Below, piece by piece: positions 43,542-52,716 of a stretch of 64,000 nt of DNA. The position numbers were made by a program, and so were the translations under genes. The stretch lies in NCBI RefSeq assembly GCF_900074915.1, contig NZ_LT222319.1:5077501-5141500 (forward strand), written 5' to 3'. Positions within the stretch are counted from its first letter, which is position 1; the number at the start of each line of letters is the position of its first letter. The notes under the pieces are model-generated. The model was not told the DNA's origin and ran no database searches. It worked only from the letters and a program-made list of their open reading frames with translations. The stretch is from Pseudomonas cerasi. Its GTDB lineage: Bacteria; Pseudomonadota; Gammaproteobacteria; Pseudomonadales; Pseudomonadaceae.

Positions 43542-45269
43542 ATGCGCGCGCTCGCTCCATTGGCTTTGACACTCTTGATCGCAGGTTGCGGTGATGGCGA
43601 ATCAATTTTGCCGCCAGACGGCCGCCTGCCCGACGGCGGACGCTACCGGGGCGATCTGGTCAATGGCGTTCTACAGGGCCAGGGCCGCATCGATTACCCC
43701 AACGGCAGTTGGTACGCAGGTCAGTTCGAAAACGGCCTGCGTCAAGGTCAGGGCGAATGGCACTCCAGCACCGGCGACGTCTACAAGGGTGGCTTCGAGC
43801 AAGGTCTGTTCAATGGCCAGGGGCGCCTGACCACCCGCGCTGGCGCGAGTTATGTCGGCAACTTCAAGCTTGGCATGCGCGACGGCGAAGGCACCCAGAA
43901 AGACAAGGGCGTGCTTTACCGTGGCCAGTTCAAGGCCGGCGTGTACGACGGGCCCGGTCGCCTGGAACTGGAAGACGGCAGCCAGCATCAGGGCATGTTC
44001 GCCAATGGCAAGGCCAATGGCGAGGGTTCGCGCAGCGACGCCAGCGGCAACCAGTACAGCGGCAATTTCATCGACGGACAATTGCAGGGCACCGGCAGCT
44101 TCACCAGCGCTGACGGCGATCAATACGTCGGCAATTTCCACAACAGCCAGCTGGATGGCAAGGGTCGCTACGAAAACAGTGACGGCGACGTCTGGAGCGG
44201 TGAATTCAAGGAAGGCGCGCTGACCGGCAAAGGCGAGTTGATCGGCTCTGACGGCAGCCGCTATCAGGGTGATTTCGACAACTGGCGCTTCATGGGTCAG
44301 GGCCAGTTGCTGTTGGCCGATGGCAGCCGTTACATCGGCCAGTTTGCCGATGACACTTACCAGGGCGACGGTGTGCTGATTTCCGCCGATGGCAAGGAGC
44401 AGCGCGGCATCTGGGCCAATGGTCAGCGGATCCGTGATGCCAAAGGCAAATTGCTGCCGGACCCACTGGAAGCCGGGCTGCTGGTCCAGGGTTCGCTGCT
44501 GGACAAGGCACTGGCAGCCGTGCCGGCGTCGACACCCGCTACCGAGCTGTACACGCTCGTGGTAGGTGGCGACGGCAAGCAGAGCGTGTTCATGCGCGAG
44601 GCGGACTACGTGAGCAACCTGCTCAAGTCGCGTTTCGGGGCCGTCGGACAGGTCAGCCTGGTCAATCATCGCGATCACATGGACGACCGGCCGATGGCGA
44701 CGCGTGAAACCATCACCCGCGCAGTACAGACACTCGCCCAGCGCACCGGCCCGGAAGATCTGGTGTTCATTTACCTGACCAGCCACGGCACTCAGGATCA
44801 TGAACTGGTGCTCGACCAGCCGCGCCTGTCGCTGGCAGACCTGCCCGCCGACGCCCTGGCAGCAGCCCTCGCGCCATTGAAGAACCGTGACAAGGTCGTG
44901 GTGATTTCAGCCTGTTATTCGGGCGGGTTCATTCCCGACCTCAAAGATGAGCGCACGCTGATCATGACCGCCTCGCGCGCCGACCGTGTCTCGTTCGGCT
45001 GCTCGGAAGAAGCGGACTTCACTTATTTTGGCGATGCACTATTTGCCAGGGCATTGGTCGAAACCGATGACCTGCAACACGCTTTCAACGAAGCGAAGGC
45101 CTATGTTGCGCAACGTGAGACCGAAGACAACTTCGAAGCCTCCGAACCGCAGATATGGGCACCCAAAGGAGTCCTGGCGCGCTGGCAGCAGTTGCGCAAG
45201 AGCCAGGCCGAACGCGCGTTGAGTACGGCGTTGAACCGCACGGAAGCGAAGACTTCGACTAGCCGCTAG
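43542..45269 (+). CDS. lipoprotein with MORN repeats and C13-type caspase-fold protease domain
   Basis: A 575-residue lipoprotein (lipobox LIAG-C16). Residues about 33-300 are 11 full MORN repeats and a partial twelfth (YxGxFxxGxxxGxG pattern, such as YAGQFENGLRQGQG). A peptidase C13 (legumain-like) domain follows: YLTSHGTQD with catalytic H415 and VVISACYSGG with catalytic C458, 43 residues apart as in clan CD. The C terminus is helical. A lipid anchor, MORN repeats (which bind lipids or form rods) and a clan CD protease suggest a membrane-tethered protease with unknown targets. A homologue in the same position exists in P. aeruginosa as I recall (near PA4016). Confidence 0.87.
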   Translation: MRALAPLALTLLIAGCGDGESILPPDGRLPDGGRYRGDLVNGVLQGQGRIDYPNGSWYAGQFENGLRQGQGEWHSSTGDVYKGGFEQGLFNGQGRLTTRAGASYVGNFKLGMRDGEGTQKDKGVLYRGQFKAGVYDGPGRLELEDGSQHQGMFANGKANGEGSRSDASGNQYSGNFIDGQLQGTGSFTSADGDQYVGNFHNSQLDGKGRYENSDGDVWSGEFKEGALTGKGELIGSDGSRYQGDFDNWRFMGQGQLLLADGSRYIGQFADDTYQGDGVLISADGKEQRGIWANGQRIRDAKGKLLPDPLEAGLLVQGSLLDKALAAVPASTPATELYTLVVGGDGKQSVFMREADYVSNLLKSRFGAVGQVSLVNHRDHMDDRPMATRETITRAVQTLAQRTGPEDLVFIYLTSHGTQDHELVLDQPRLSLADLPADALAAALAPLKNRDKVVVISACYSGGFIPDLKDERTLIMTASRADRVSFGCSEEADFTYFGDALFARALVETDDLQHAFNEAKAYVAQRETEDNFEASEPQIWAPKGVLARWQQLRKSQAERALSTALNRTEAKTSTSR

Positions 45270-45296
45270 GCTTATGTGTATTAAGGGAGAAGCCAC

Positions 45297-45938
45297 ATGT
45301 ACCTGACGCCGCAACACATCCTGCTCGCAGGAGCCACAGGCCTTACAGGCGAGCATTTGCTGGACCGGCTGCTCAGCGAGCCGACCGTCAGCCGCGTGTT
45401 GGCACCGACCCGCAAGCCGCTGGCCGAGCACTCGCACCTGGAAAACCCGATCGGCGAGCTGGCGACCTTGCTGCCAACGCTGTCCGGCCGGGTGGACATC
45501 GCATTCTGTTGCCTGGGCACCACGATCAAACAGGCCGGTTCACAGGAAGCCTTCAAGGCCGTCGATCTGGACATGGTCACGGCGTTCGCCAGCCGCGCCC
45601 GCGAACTCGGTGCTCGCCACTTGCTGGTGATCAGCGCAGTCGGCGCAGACCCGGCTTCCAGTACCTTTTACAACCGTGTCAAAGGCGAAATGGAACAGGC
45701 GCTTCGTGCGCAAGGCTGGCCGCAACTGACCATAGCCCGCCCTTCCCTGCTGGTGGGCAGCCGTCCTGAAACCCGCTGGGTCGAGCAACTGGCGGCACCT
45801 ATCGCCAAACTGATCCCCGGCAAATACGGCGCAATCGAAGCCTGCCAACTGGCCCGCGCTCTGTGGCGGCTGGCGCTGGAAGAGCAGAACGGCGAACGGA
45901 TCGTCGAATCGGATGAGCTGCGCAAGCTGGGCAAGTAG
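45297..45938 (+). CDS. NAD(P)-binding short-chain oxidoreductase (atypical SDR, NmrA/HTATIP2-like)
   Basis: A 213-residue atypical SDR. The nucleotide-binding motif ILLAGATGLTGEHLLDRLL is near the N terminus, CCLGTTIKQAGSQEAFKAVDLDMV and LVISAVGADPASSTFYNRVKGEME (Tyr-x-x-x-Lys-like) follow. It resembles the HTATIP2-like family. GGGAGAAG marks its start, 27 bp after the C13 protease gene, so they are probably co-transcribed. Substrate unknown. Confidence 0.86.
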   Translation: MYLTPQHILLAGATGLTGEHLLDRLLSEPTVSRVLAPTRKPLAEHSHLENPIGELATLLPTLSGRVDIAFCCLGTTIKQAGSQEAFKAVDLDMVTAFASRARELGARHLLVISAVGADPASSTFYNRVKGEMEQALRAQGWPQLTIARPSLLVGSRPETRWVEQLAAPIAKLIPGKYGAIEACQLARALWRLALEEQNGERIVESDELRKLGK

Positions 45939-45963
45939 GTGATGATCGCCGGGGCCCAGCGCT

Positions 45964-46013
45964 GATCGTTCCCGCGCTCCGCGTGGGAATGCAGTTCGTG
46001 ACGCTCTGCGTCA
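45964..46013. repeat. REP-type element, reverse orientation
   Basis: ATCGTTCCCGCGCTCCGCGTGGGAATGCAGTTCGTGACGCTCTGCGTCA is the reverse complement of the module at 10947, with both hairpins. It lies between convergent genes and could end transcripts from both sides. Confidence 0.75.
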
Positions 46014-46057
46014 CCCAAGGGAGCCTTACCCGATAGCCCAGGTGTCGCTCCGCCCCC

Positions 46058-46342
46058 CTAAAGCCCGCCTGTAGCCTGAACCCCCAGTCCCGCCGCGGTC
46101 AGCAATGACAGTGGCAGCAGCAGGGTGTCGAGCAGCGCACTGCCAGGCAGGTCCAGGCCCGGGTAGCTGGGAGCGTCTGCGCCGAATCGGTCGGCGGCAC
46201 AGCAACCACCCTGCAGCGCGTACATATTCAACCGCGTACCGGCATACACCACCGGCGCACCAGGTTTGGCCGCATTGAGCGTGCGTGCCGTTGCGCATCC
46301 GGTCAGCGCCAGCGCAAGCGCTACCAGCAGCAGCTTATTCAT
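46058..46342 (-). CDS. YceK/YidQ-like small lipoprotein
   Basis: 94 residues, signal sequence with lipobox LTG-C16. The mature part contains VVYAGTRLNMYALQGGC and a C-terminal LDLPGSALLDTLLLPLSLL, the YceK/YidQ (DUF1375) family pattern. The start is the ATG at 46342, inside the end of ubiX with an 8-bp overlap, so it is translationally linked to ubiX. Outer-membrane lipoprotein of unknown role. Confidence 0.8.
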   Translation of the reverse strand: MNKLLLVALALALTGCATARTLNAAKPGAPVVYAGTRLNMYALQGGCCAADRFGADAPSYPGLDLPGSALLDTLLLPLSLLTAAGLGVQATGGL

Positions 46343-46964
46343 CGCCGCCAATATGGTGCTCGCCCCAGCGCGGCAACATGTCCTGAGGAATATTCAGCAG
46401 GTTGAGGATCCGCGCGACGATAAAGTCCACCAGGTCGTCGATGGTCTGCGGCTGGTGATAAAAGCCGGGAGACGCCGGCAGGATCACTGCGCCCATGTTC
46501 GACAGCTTGAGCATGTGTTCCAGATGAATGCTGGAATACGGCGCTTCGCGCGGCACCAGAATCAACTGGCGCCGCTCCTTCAGCGTGACGTCAGCGGCGC
46601 GCTCGATCAGATTGTTGCAAGCCCCGGTGGCAATCGCCGACAGCGAACCGGTGGAACACGGCACCACCACCATCGCGCTGGGCGCACCCGAGCCGGAGGC
46701 CACTGGCGACATCCAGTCATCGCGTCCATAGACGCGAATCTGCCCGGCAGACGCACCGGTGTACTCCGTCAGAAACGCCTGCATCATCATCGCCTTGGGC
46801 GGCAGGCGCACGTCGGTCTCGGTGGCCATCACCAGTTGCGCCGCCTTGGAGATCAGGAAATGTACTTCCCGGTCCTCACGCACCAAACAATCCAGCAGGC
46901 GCAGGCCATATTGCGCGCCTGATGCACCGGTCATCGCGACGGTGACGCGCTCCGGGCCGCTCAT
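46335..46964 (-). CDS. ubiX: flavin prenyltransferase UbiX
   Basis: A 209-residue UbiX/Pad1 flavoprotein that prenylates FMN to make the cofactor for the UbiD decarboxylase in ubiquinone synthesis. VAMTGASGAQYGLRLLDCLV at the N terminus, PCSTGSLSAIATGACNNLIERAADV and LVPREAPYSSIHLEHMLKLSNMGAVILPASPGFY are the family motifs. The start overlaps the mpl stop by 4 bp. The neighbourhood mpl-ubiX equals PA4020-PA4019 of P. aeruginosa. Confidence 0.94.
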   Translation of the reverse strand: MSGPERVTVAMTGASGAQYGLRLLDCLVREDREVHFLISKAAQLVMATETDVRLPPKAMMMQAFLTEYTGASAGQIRVYGRDDWMSPVASGSGAPSAMVVVPCSTGSLSAIATGACNNLIERAADVTLKERRQLILVPREAPYSSIHLEHMLKLSNMGAVILPASPGFYHQPQTIDDLVDFIVARILNLLNIPQDMLPRWGEHHIGGDE

Positions 46965-48310
46965 TGCAACGACTCCGCCAGTTTGCCATGCAGACCGCCA
47001 AAGCCGCCGTTGCTCATGATCACAATGTGCGTGCCGGGCTGCGCCTGGCTTTTGACCCGGGCGATGATTGCCTCGAGGGAATCACAGACCAACGCTGGCA
47101 CAGTGCCTCCCGCGACTGTTGCCGCCAGGTCCCAGCCCAGATTGGGCGGCGCATACCAGACCACCTGATCCGCCTGACTCACGCTTTCCCGCAGGCCTTC
47201 GCGATGCGCGCCAAGCTTCATCGAGTTGGAGCGCGGCTCGATGACTGCAATGATCGACGCATCACCGACCTTTTTGCGCAGGCCGTCCAGCGTGGTGGCG
47301 ATGGCCGTGGGGTGATGAGCGAAGTCATCATAAATAGTGATGCCGCGCACGTCGGCGACCTTTTCCATACGCCGTTTGACGCTCTTGAATGCACTGAGCG
47401 CCTGCACACCCAGCAGCGGCACCACGCCAACATGGCGAGCGGCTGCCAGCGTCGCCAGGGCGTTTGCTACGTTGTGCTGACCGGTCATGTCCCAGTCGAC
47501 GGTGCCTTGAAGCTCGCCTTCGAACAGCACTTCAAAGCGCGAGCCGTCTTCGCTCAACAGTCGTGCCTGCCACTGACCGTTCTGGCCCGTGGTCTGTACC
47601 GGCGTCCAGCAGCCCATCTCGATGACCCGCGACAACGCGGGCTCGGTAGTCGGATGGATCACCAGGCCTTCGCTCGGGATAGTACGCACCAGATGGTGAA
47701 ACTGGCGTTCGATGGCCGGCAGATCGGGGAAGATGTCGGCATGATCGAACTCAAGATTATTGAGGATCGCTGTCCGTGGGCGGTAGTGAACGAACTTGGA
47801 GCGTTTGTCGAAGAACGCGCTGTCGTACTCATCGGCCTCGACCACAAAAAACGGGGTCTCGCCCAGACGCGCCGACACGGCGAAGTTCTGCGGGATGCCG
47901 CCGATCAGGAAGCCGGGGCTCATGCCCGCGTGTTCCAGCACCCAGGCCAGCATGCTGCTGGTGGTGGTCTTGCCGTGCGTGCCGGCCACGGCCAGTACCC
48001 AGCGGCCTTGCAGCACATGGTCCGCCAGCCACTGCGGGCCAGACACATACGGCAAACCGGTGTTGAGCACATATTCAACCGCAGGGTTGCCACGCGACAG
48101 CGCGTTGCCGACCACTACCAGGTCCGGCGCGGGAATCAGTTGCACGGGATCATAGACTTGGGTCAGCTCGATGCCCTGCGCCTGGAGCTGGGTGCTCATC
48201 GGTGGATAGACATTGGCGTCGGAGCCCGTGACCCGGTGCCCCAACTCTTTGGCGAGCACCGCCAGAGACCCCATGAACGTGCCGCAGATACCAAGGATAT
48301 GAATATGCAT
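46961..48310 (-). CDS. mpl: murein peptide ligase Mpl
   Basis: A 449-residue Mur ligase, UDP-N-acetylmuramate:L-Ala-gamma-D-Glu-meso-Dap ligase, which recycles cell-wall tripeptide. HIHILGICGTFMGSLAVLAKELGH is the Mpl-specific N terminus; the ATP-binding GTHGKTTTSSMLA is near residue 110, the Mg-binding VEADEYDSAFFD near 165, and YDDFAHHPTAI in the C-terminal domain. The ATG at 48310 begins the true N terminus; the frame is open to 48400. Confidence 0.94.
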   Translation of the reverse strand: MHIHILGICGTFMGSLAVLAKELGHRVTGSDANVYPPMSTQLQAQGIELTQVYDPVQLIPAPDLVVVGNALSRGNPAVEYVLNTGLPYVSGPQWLADHVLQGRWVLAVAGTHGKTTTSSMLAWVLEHAGMSPGFLIGGIPQNFAVSARLGETPFFVVEADEYDSAFFDKRSKFVHYRPRTAILNNLEFDHADIFPDLPAIERQFHHLVRTIPSEGLVIHPTTEPALSRVIEMGCWTPVQTTGQNGQWQARLLSEDGSRFEVLFEGELQGTVDWDMTGQHNVANALATLAAARHVGVVPLLGVQALSAFKSVKRRMEKVADVRGITIYDDFAHHPTAIATTLDGLRKKVGDASIIAVIEPRSNSMKLGAHREGLRESVSQADQVVWYAPPNLGWDLAATVAGGTVPALVCDSLEAIIARVKSQAQPGTHIVIMSNGGFGGLHGKLAESLQ

Positions 48311-48535
48311 GACCAACCTCTCAGAACATCTGCGCAGGTTAACGTAGGGACGGTGAAATGGCACCCTGAGTTTGTCCGTCGTCTCGCGCGCGCAAGCCAT
48401 TTCAATGCCAGGCAGATAAGCCTAAAGTCCTAGCCACGGCCGAATGCAAATGGCCTATTCTTGAACGCTTATTGCCAGATACCCGAAAGCAGAATCGACA
48501 CAGACTCCCTCACAACAAGAACCAGGAGACATACC

Positions 48536-50056
48536 ATGCGTTACGCTCATCCCGGTACCGAAGGCGCTATCGTCAACTTCAAGGAACGCTACGGTAACTA
48601 CATCGGCGGCGAGTTCGTCGCACCGGTGAAAGGCCAGTATTTCACCAACACCTCGCCGGTCACCGGCAAGGCCATTGCAGAATTTCCGCGCTCCACCGCC
48701 GAAGACATCGACAAGGCACTCGACGCCGCGCACGCTGCCGCTGCGGCCTGGGGCTCGACCTCGGTGCAGGCACGCTCGCTGGTCCTGCTGAAGATTGCCG
48801 ATCGCATCGAAGCCAATCTGGAAGTCCTGGCCATCACCGAAACCTGGGACAACGGCAAGGCAATCCGCGAAACCCTCAACGCCGATATCCCGCTGGCTGC
48901 CGACCATTTCCGCTACTTCGCCGGCGTGCTGCGTGCGCAGGAAGGCAGCGCCGCCGAAATCGACGGCAATACCGTGGCCTATCACATTCATGAGCCGCTG
49001 GGCGTGGTCGGGCAGATCATCCCGTGGAACTTCCCGCTCCTGATGGCCGCCTGGAAACTCGCCCCTGCGCTGGCTGCCGGTAATTGCATCGTGCTCAAAC
49101 CTGCCGAGCAGACGCCGCTGGGCATCAGCGTGCTGATCGAACTGATCGGCGACCTGCTGCCTCCCGGCGTGCTGAACATCGTGCAGGGTTATGGCCGCGA
49201 AGCGGGTGAAGCGCTGGCCAGCAGCAAACGCATCGCCAAAATCGCCTTTACCGGCTCGACACCGGTCGGCTCACACATCATGAAACTGGCGGCGGACAAC
49301 ATCATCCCGTCCACCGTGGAACTGGGCGGCAAGTCGCCGAACATCTTCTTCGAAGACATCATGAGCGCCGAGCCGGAGTTCATCGACAAGGCCGCCGAAG
49401 GCCTGGTGCTGGCGTTCTTCAATCAGGGCGAAGTCTGCACCTGCCCGTCTCGCGCGCTGGTGCAGGAGTCGATCTATCCGCAGTTCATGGAAGCGGTGAT
49501 GCGCAAGGTCGAGAAGATCAAGCGCGGTGACCCGCTGGACACCGACACCATGGTCGGCGCGCAGGCATCCGAGCAACAATTCGACAAGATTCTTTCGTAC
49601 CTGGACATCGCCAAGGGCGAAGGTGCCGAACTGTTGACCGGCGGCAAAGTGGAGAAGCTGGAGGGCAACCTGTCCACTGGCTACTACATTCAGCCGACGC
49701 TGCTCAAAGGCAACAATAAAATGCGCGTGTTCCAGGAAGAGATCTTCGGCCCGGTGGTCAGCGTCACGACCTTCAAGGACGAAGCAGAAGCCGTGGCCAT
49801 CGCCAACGATACCGAGTTCGGTCTGGGCGCAGGCCTGTGGACCCGCGACATCAACCGCGCCTACCGCGTGGGCCGGGCGATCAAGGCCGGACGCGTGTGG
49901 ACCAACTGCTACCACCTGTACCCGGCACACGCCGCGTTCGGTGGCTACAAGAAATCCGGCGTCGGCCGCGAAACCCACAAAATCGCGCTTGAGCATTATC
50001 AACAGACCAAAAACCTGCTGGTGAGCTACGACACCAACCCGCTGGGTTTCTTCTAG
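48536..50056 (+). CDS. exaC: NAD+-dependent aldehyde dehydrogenase (ExaC-like, acetaldehyde)
   Basis: A 506-residue class of NAD-linked aldehyde dehydrogenase typical of ethanol or acetaldehyde oxidation (ExaC/AldB). The Rossmann region has GQIIPWNFPLLMAAWKLAPALAAGN, the FTGSTPVGSHIM motif, VELGGKSPNIFF with the catalytic Glu, and NQGEVCTCPSRALVQ with the nucleophile Cys near 302. It lies before eutBC, whose product acetaldehyde it would oxidise to acetate. AGGAGAC precedes the ATG at 48536. Confidence 0.9.
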   Translation: MRYAHPGTEGAIVNFKERYGNYIGGEFVAPVKGQYFTNTSPVTGKAIAEFPRSTAEDIDKALDAAHAAAAAWGSTSVQARSLVLLKIADRIEANLEVLAITETWDNGKAIRETLNADIPLAADHFRYFAGVLRAQEGSAAEIDGNTVAYHIHEPLGVVGQIIPWNFPLLMAAWKLAPALAAGNCIVLKPAEQTPLGISVLIELIGDLLPPGVLNIVQGYGREAGEALASSKRIAKIAFTGSTPVGSHIMKLAADNIIPSTVELGGKSPNIFFEDIMSAEPEFIDKAAEGLVLAFFNQGEVCTCPSRALVQESIYPQFMEAVMRKVEKIKRGDPLDTDTMVGAQASEQQFDKILSYLDIAKGEGAELLTGGKVEKLEGNLSTGYYIQPTLLKGNNKMRVFQEEIFGPVVSVTTFKDEAEAVAIANDTEFGLGAGLWTRDINRAYRVGRAIKAGRVWTNCYHLYPAHAAFGGYKKSGVGRETHKIALEHYQQTKNLLVSYDTNPLGFF

Positions 50057-50071
50057 CACCAGCCCGCGATA

Positions 50072-50125
50072 TGACGCAAAGCGTCACGAACTGCATGCCA
50101 ACGCGGAGCATTGGCACGATAGTCG
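50072..50125. repeat. REP-type element in the 337-bp exaC-eutB gap
   Basis: TGACGCAAAGCGTCACGAACTGCATGCCAACGCGGAGCATTGGCACGAT carries the GACGC...GCGTC and GCCAACGCGGAGCATTGGC hairpins. The region 50057-50393 has no gene; besides this element it contains a sigma-54-type promoter at 50284. Where P. aeruginosa has an ethanolamine permease gene, only this space is present. Confidence 0.7.
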
Positions 50126-50283
50126 TCTCAAGATGTTTATCGCTCCCGCGCACTGCGCGATAGTCATCTCAAAAACATCGCGCACCAACCCTGTGCATCG
50201 CGCCCTGGCCCACCGCCCTGGCGTGATGCATCTTTGTTCTGAATCCTCCGTTCATAGTTGCAAACTCGCACTCCCGGTCAGGA

Positions 50284-50299
50284 TGGAGTATTAATTGCT
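50284..50299 (+). promoter_or_regulatory. candidate sigma-54 (RpoN) promoter of eutBC
   Basis: TGGAGTATTAATTGCT fits the TGG-N8-TTGCW form with the exact GG-N10-GC spacing of RpoN promoters (GG at 50285-50286, GC at 50297-50298), about 95 bp before the eutB ATG. The P. aeruginosa ethanolamine genes are known to depend on RpoN and the enhancer-binding protein EatR. Only the GG and TTGCT bases match the consensus. Confidence 0.5.
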
Positions 50300-50393
50300 T
50301 GCATCGCTTCCCACAGTCGTTTGAACCGGGACGTATCCGTTTCAGCGAAAGACTACGTCCGACGCAAGCAGCGCGACGTCATGGAGAATCTGT

Positions 50394-51788
50394 ATGGCGA
50401 GCTTTTCCCATTCTGTCGGTGCGCAGACGTACCGCTTCGACAGCCTCAAAGAAGTCATGGCCAAGGCCAGTCCTGCGCGCTCCGGTGACTATCTGGCCGA
50501 AGTCGCGGCGCAGAACGACGGCGAGCGAGTCGCCGCGCAGATGGCGCTGGCGAACATTCCGCTCAAGCACTTTCTTGAAGAAGCCCTGATCCCTTACGAA
50601 CAGGACGAAGTTACCCGGCTGATCATCGACACCCACGACAAACTGGCGTTTGCCCCGGTCAGTCATCTGACAGTCGGCGGCTTTCGCGACTGGCTGCTCA
50701 GCGACAAGGCCGACGAAACCAGTCTGCGCGCGCTGGCCCCCGGCCTGACCCCGGAAATGGCCGCTGCCGTTTCAAAGATCATGCGCGTGCAGGATCTGGT
50801 GCTGGTGGCGCAGAAAATCCGCGTGGTCACGCGCTTCCGTAACACCATGGGCCTGCGCGGCCGGCTGTCGACACGCCTGCAACCCAATCACCCCACCGAC
50901 GACCCGTCCGGCATTGCCGCCAGCGTGCTCGACGGCCTGCTGTACGGTAACGGCGATGCCATGATTGGCATAAACCCGGCCACTGACAGCACCTCGTCCA
51001 TCGTTGCTCTGCTGGAAATGCTCGACGCCATTGTCCAGCGCTATGAAATCCCCACGCAATCCTGCGTGCTGACCCACGTCACCACCTCGATTGAAGTGAT
51101 CAACCGTGGCGTACCGGTCGATCTGGTGTTTCAGTCGATCACCGGCACTGAAGCCGCCAACGCCAGCTTCGGCATCAGTCTCAAGCTGTTGCAGGAAGGC
51201 TATGAAGCGGGCCTAAGCCTGAACCGCGGCACCCTCGGGCAAAACCTGATGTATTTCGAGACCGGGCAAGGCAGCGCGCTGTCGGCCAACGCGCACCATG
51301 GCATCGACCAGCAGACCTGCGAGACCCGCGCCTATGCCGTCGCCCGGCATTTCAATCCGTTTCTGGTCAACACCGTGGTCGGCTTCATCGGCCCCGAGTA
51401 CCTGTACAACGGCAAACAGATCATCCGCGCCGGTCTGGAGGATCACTTCTGCGGCAAACTGCTGGGCGTACCGATGGGCTGTGACATCTGCTACACCAAC
51501 CACGCAGAGGCCGATCAGGACGACATGGACACTCTGCTGACATTGCTGGGCGTCGCGGGGATCAACTTCATCATGGGCATTCCCGGCTCCGACGACATCA
51601 TGCTCAACTACCAGACCACCTCGTTCCACGACGCGCTGTACGCCAGGCAAAGCCTGGGCCTGCGTCCTGCACCGGAATACGAAGCCTGGCTGGAGAAAAT
51701 GGGCATCTTCACCCAGGCCGACGGTCGTGTGCGCTTCGGCGACAGCCTGCCGCCTGCCTTCCGTCAGGCGCTGGCGCATCTAGCATGA
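50394..51788 (+). CDS. eutB: ethanolamine ammonia-lyase large subunit
   Basis: A 464-residue EutB, the catalytic subunit of adenosylcobalamin-dependent ethanolamine ammonia-lyase, which makes acetaldehyde and ammonia. FRNTMGLRGRLSTRLQPNHPTDDPSGI, GDAMIGINPATDSTSSIVALLEMLD, TTSIEVINRGVPVDLVFQSITGTEAANASFG and MGCDICYTNHAEADQDDMDTL match EutB throughout, and the length is normal (about 453-465). GGAGA precedes the ATG. The stop overlaps the eutC start. No permease or regulator gene is adjacent; the upstream gene is exaC. Confidence 0.95.
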   Translation: MASFSHSVGAQTYRFDSLKEVMAKASPARSGDYLAEVAAQNDGERVAAQMALANIPLKHFLEEALIPYEQDEVTRLIIDTHDKLAFAPVSHLTVGGFRDWLLSDKADETSLRALAPGLTPEMAAAVSKIMRVQDLVLVAQKIRVVTRFRNTMGLRGRLSTRLQPNHPTDDPSGIAASVLDGLLYGNGDAMIGINPATDSTSSIVALLEMLDAIVQRYEIPTQSCVLTHVTTSIEVINRGVPVDLVFQSITGTEAANASFGISLKLLQEGYEAGLSLNRGTLGQNLMYFETGQGSALSANAHHGIDQQTCETRAYAVARHFNPFLVNTVVGFIGPEYLYNGKQIIRAGLEDHFCGKLLGVPMGCDICYTNHAEADQDDMDTLLTLLGVAGINFIMGIPGSDDIMLNYQTTSFHDALYARQSLGLRPAPEYEAWLEKMGIFTQADGRVRFGDSLPPAFRQALAHLA

Positions 51789-52648
51789 GTGACGAGCCGA
51801 TGAACGAACTACAAGACAGCGCCGCCCCCACCAATCCCTGGCTGGAACTACGCCGCCTGACCCCTGCGCGTATTGCGCTGGGTCGTACCGGCACCAGCCT
51901 GCCGACCTCTGCGCAGTTGGACTTTCAAGCCGCCCATGCGCAGGCACGCGACGCGGTGCATCTGGCCTTCGACCATGCCGCGATCAGCGCACAACTGACG
52001 GAAAAGGGTCGTGAAACCCTGTTGCTGCACAGCGCCGCGGCCGACCGGGACAGCTACCTGCAGCGCCCGGACCTGGGCCGTCGCCTGAATGACGAATCAG
52101 CGCAGACGTTGCGTGACTATGCTGCGGCTCATCCGGGCGGTCTCGATCTGGCGGTAGTGGTCGCCGACGGTCTGTCCGCCCTGGCGGTGCATCGGCATGC
52201 GGTACCTTTCCTCATTCGCCTGGAAGAACAGGCCAGTGCCGAGGGCTGGTCGCTGTCGCCAGTGATCATGGTCGAACAGGGCCGCGTCGCGGTGGCCGAT
52301 GAGGTCGGCGAACTGCTCGGTGCGAAGATGGTGGTCATTCTGATCGGCGAGCGCCCCGGTCTCAGCTCCCCGGACAGTCTGGGCCTGTACTTCACCTACG
52401 CGCCGAAGGTCGGGCTGAACGACGCGTACCGCAACTGTATTTCCAATGTGCGCCTGGAAGGCTTGAGCTACGGCATGGCCGCTCATCGGCTGCTGTACCT
52501 GATGCGCGAGGCCGGCAGGCGGCAGATTTCCGGGGTCAATCTGAAGGACGAAGCTGAGCTGCAGATTCTGGAATCAGACGGCACTGATGATCATTCAGAC
52601 AAACCCATCGGCAACTTCCTGCTCGACGGTCCTGCAGCGCAGCATTAG
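51785..52648 (+). CDS. eutC: ethanolamine ammonia-lyase small subunit
   Basis: A 287-residue EutC, which with EutB binds the B12 cofactor. NPWLELRRLTPARIALGRTGTSLPTSAQLDFQAAHAQARDAVHLAFD, LDLAVVVADGLSALAVHRHAVPFL and LIGERPGLSSPDSLGLYFTYAPKVGLNDAYRNCISNVRLEGLSY are family landmarks. ATG at 51785 overlaps the eutB TGA (ATGA); an alternative ATG 15 bp later exists. Length is close to E. coli EutC (295). Confidence 0.95.
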   Translation: MSDEPMNELQDSAAPTNPWLELRRLTPARIALGRTGTSLPTSAQLDFQAAHAQARDAVHLAFDHAAISAQLTEKGRETLLLHSAAADRDSYLQRPDLGRRLNDESAQTLRDYAAAHPGGLDLAVVVADGLSALAVHRHAVPFLIRLEEQASAEGWSLSPVIMVEQGRVAVADEVGELLGAKMVVILIGERPGLSSPDSLGLYFTYAPKVGLNDAYRNCISNVRLEGLSYGMAAHRLLYLMREAGRRQISGVNLKDEAELQILESDGTDDHSDKPIGNFLLDGPAAQH

Positions 52649-52663
52649 GCCCCATGCAGGCTT

Positions 52664-52716
52664 ATGCCATTCCAAGCCGCCGGGCCGATTCGCGTAATCA
52701 GCCCGGCGTATGGCAT
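52664..52716. terminator. two-part inverted repeat after eutC
   Basis: ATGCCAT (52664-52670) pairs with ATGGCAT (52710-52716), and GCCGGGC (52679-52685) with GCCCGGC (52701-52707), giving a nested stem-loop of about 50 nt. It has no T tract and may act as a 3' stabiliser rather than an intrinsic terminator. Confidence 0.5.

Noticed and set aside
46964..48433. A 489-codon frame on the plus strand opposite mpl
   Set aside because: It is the shadow of mpl and has no motif.
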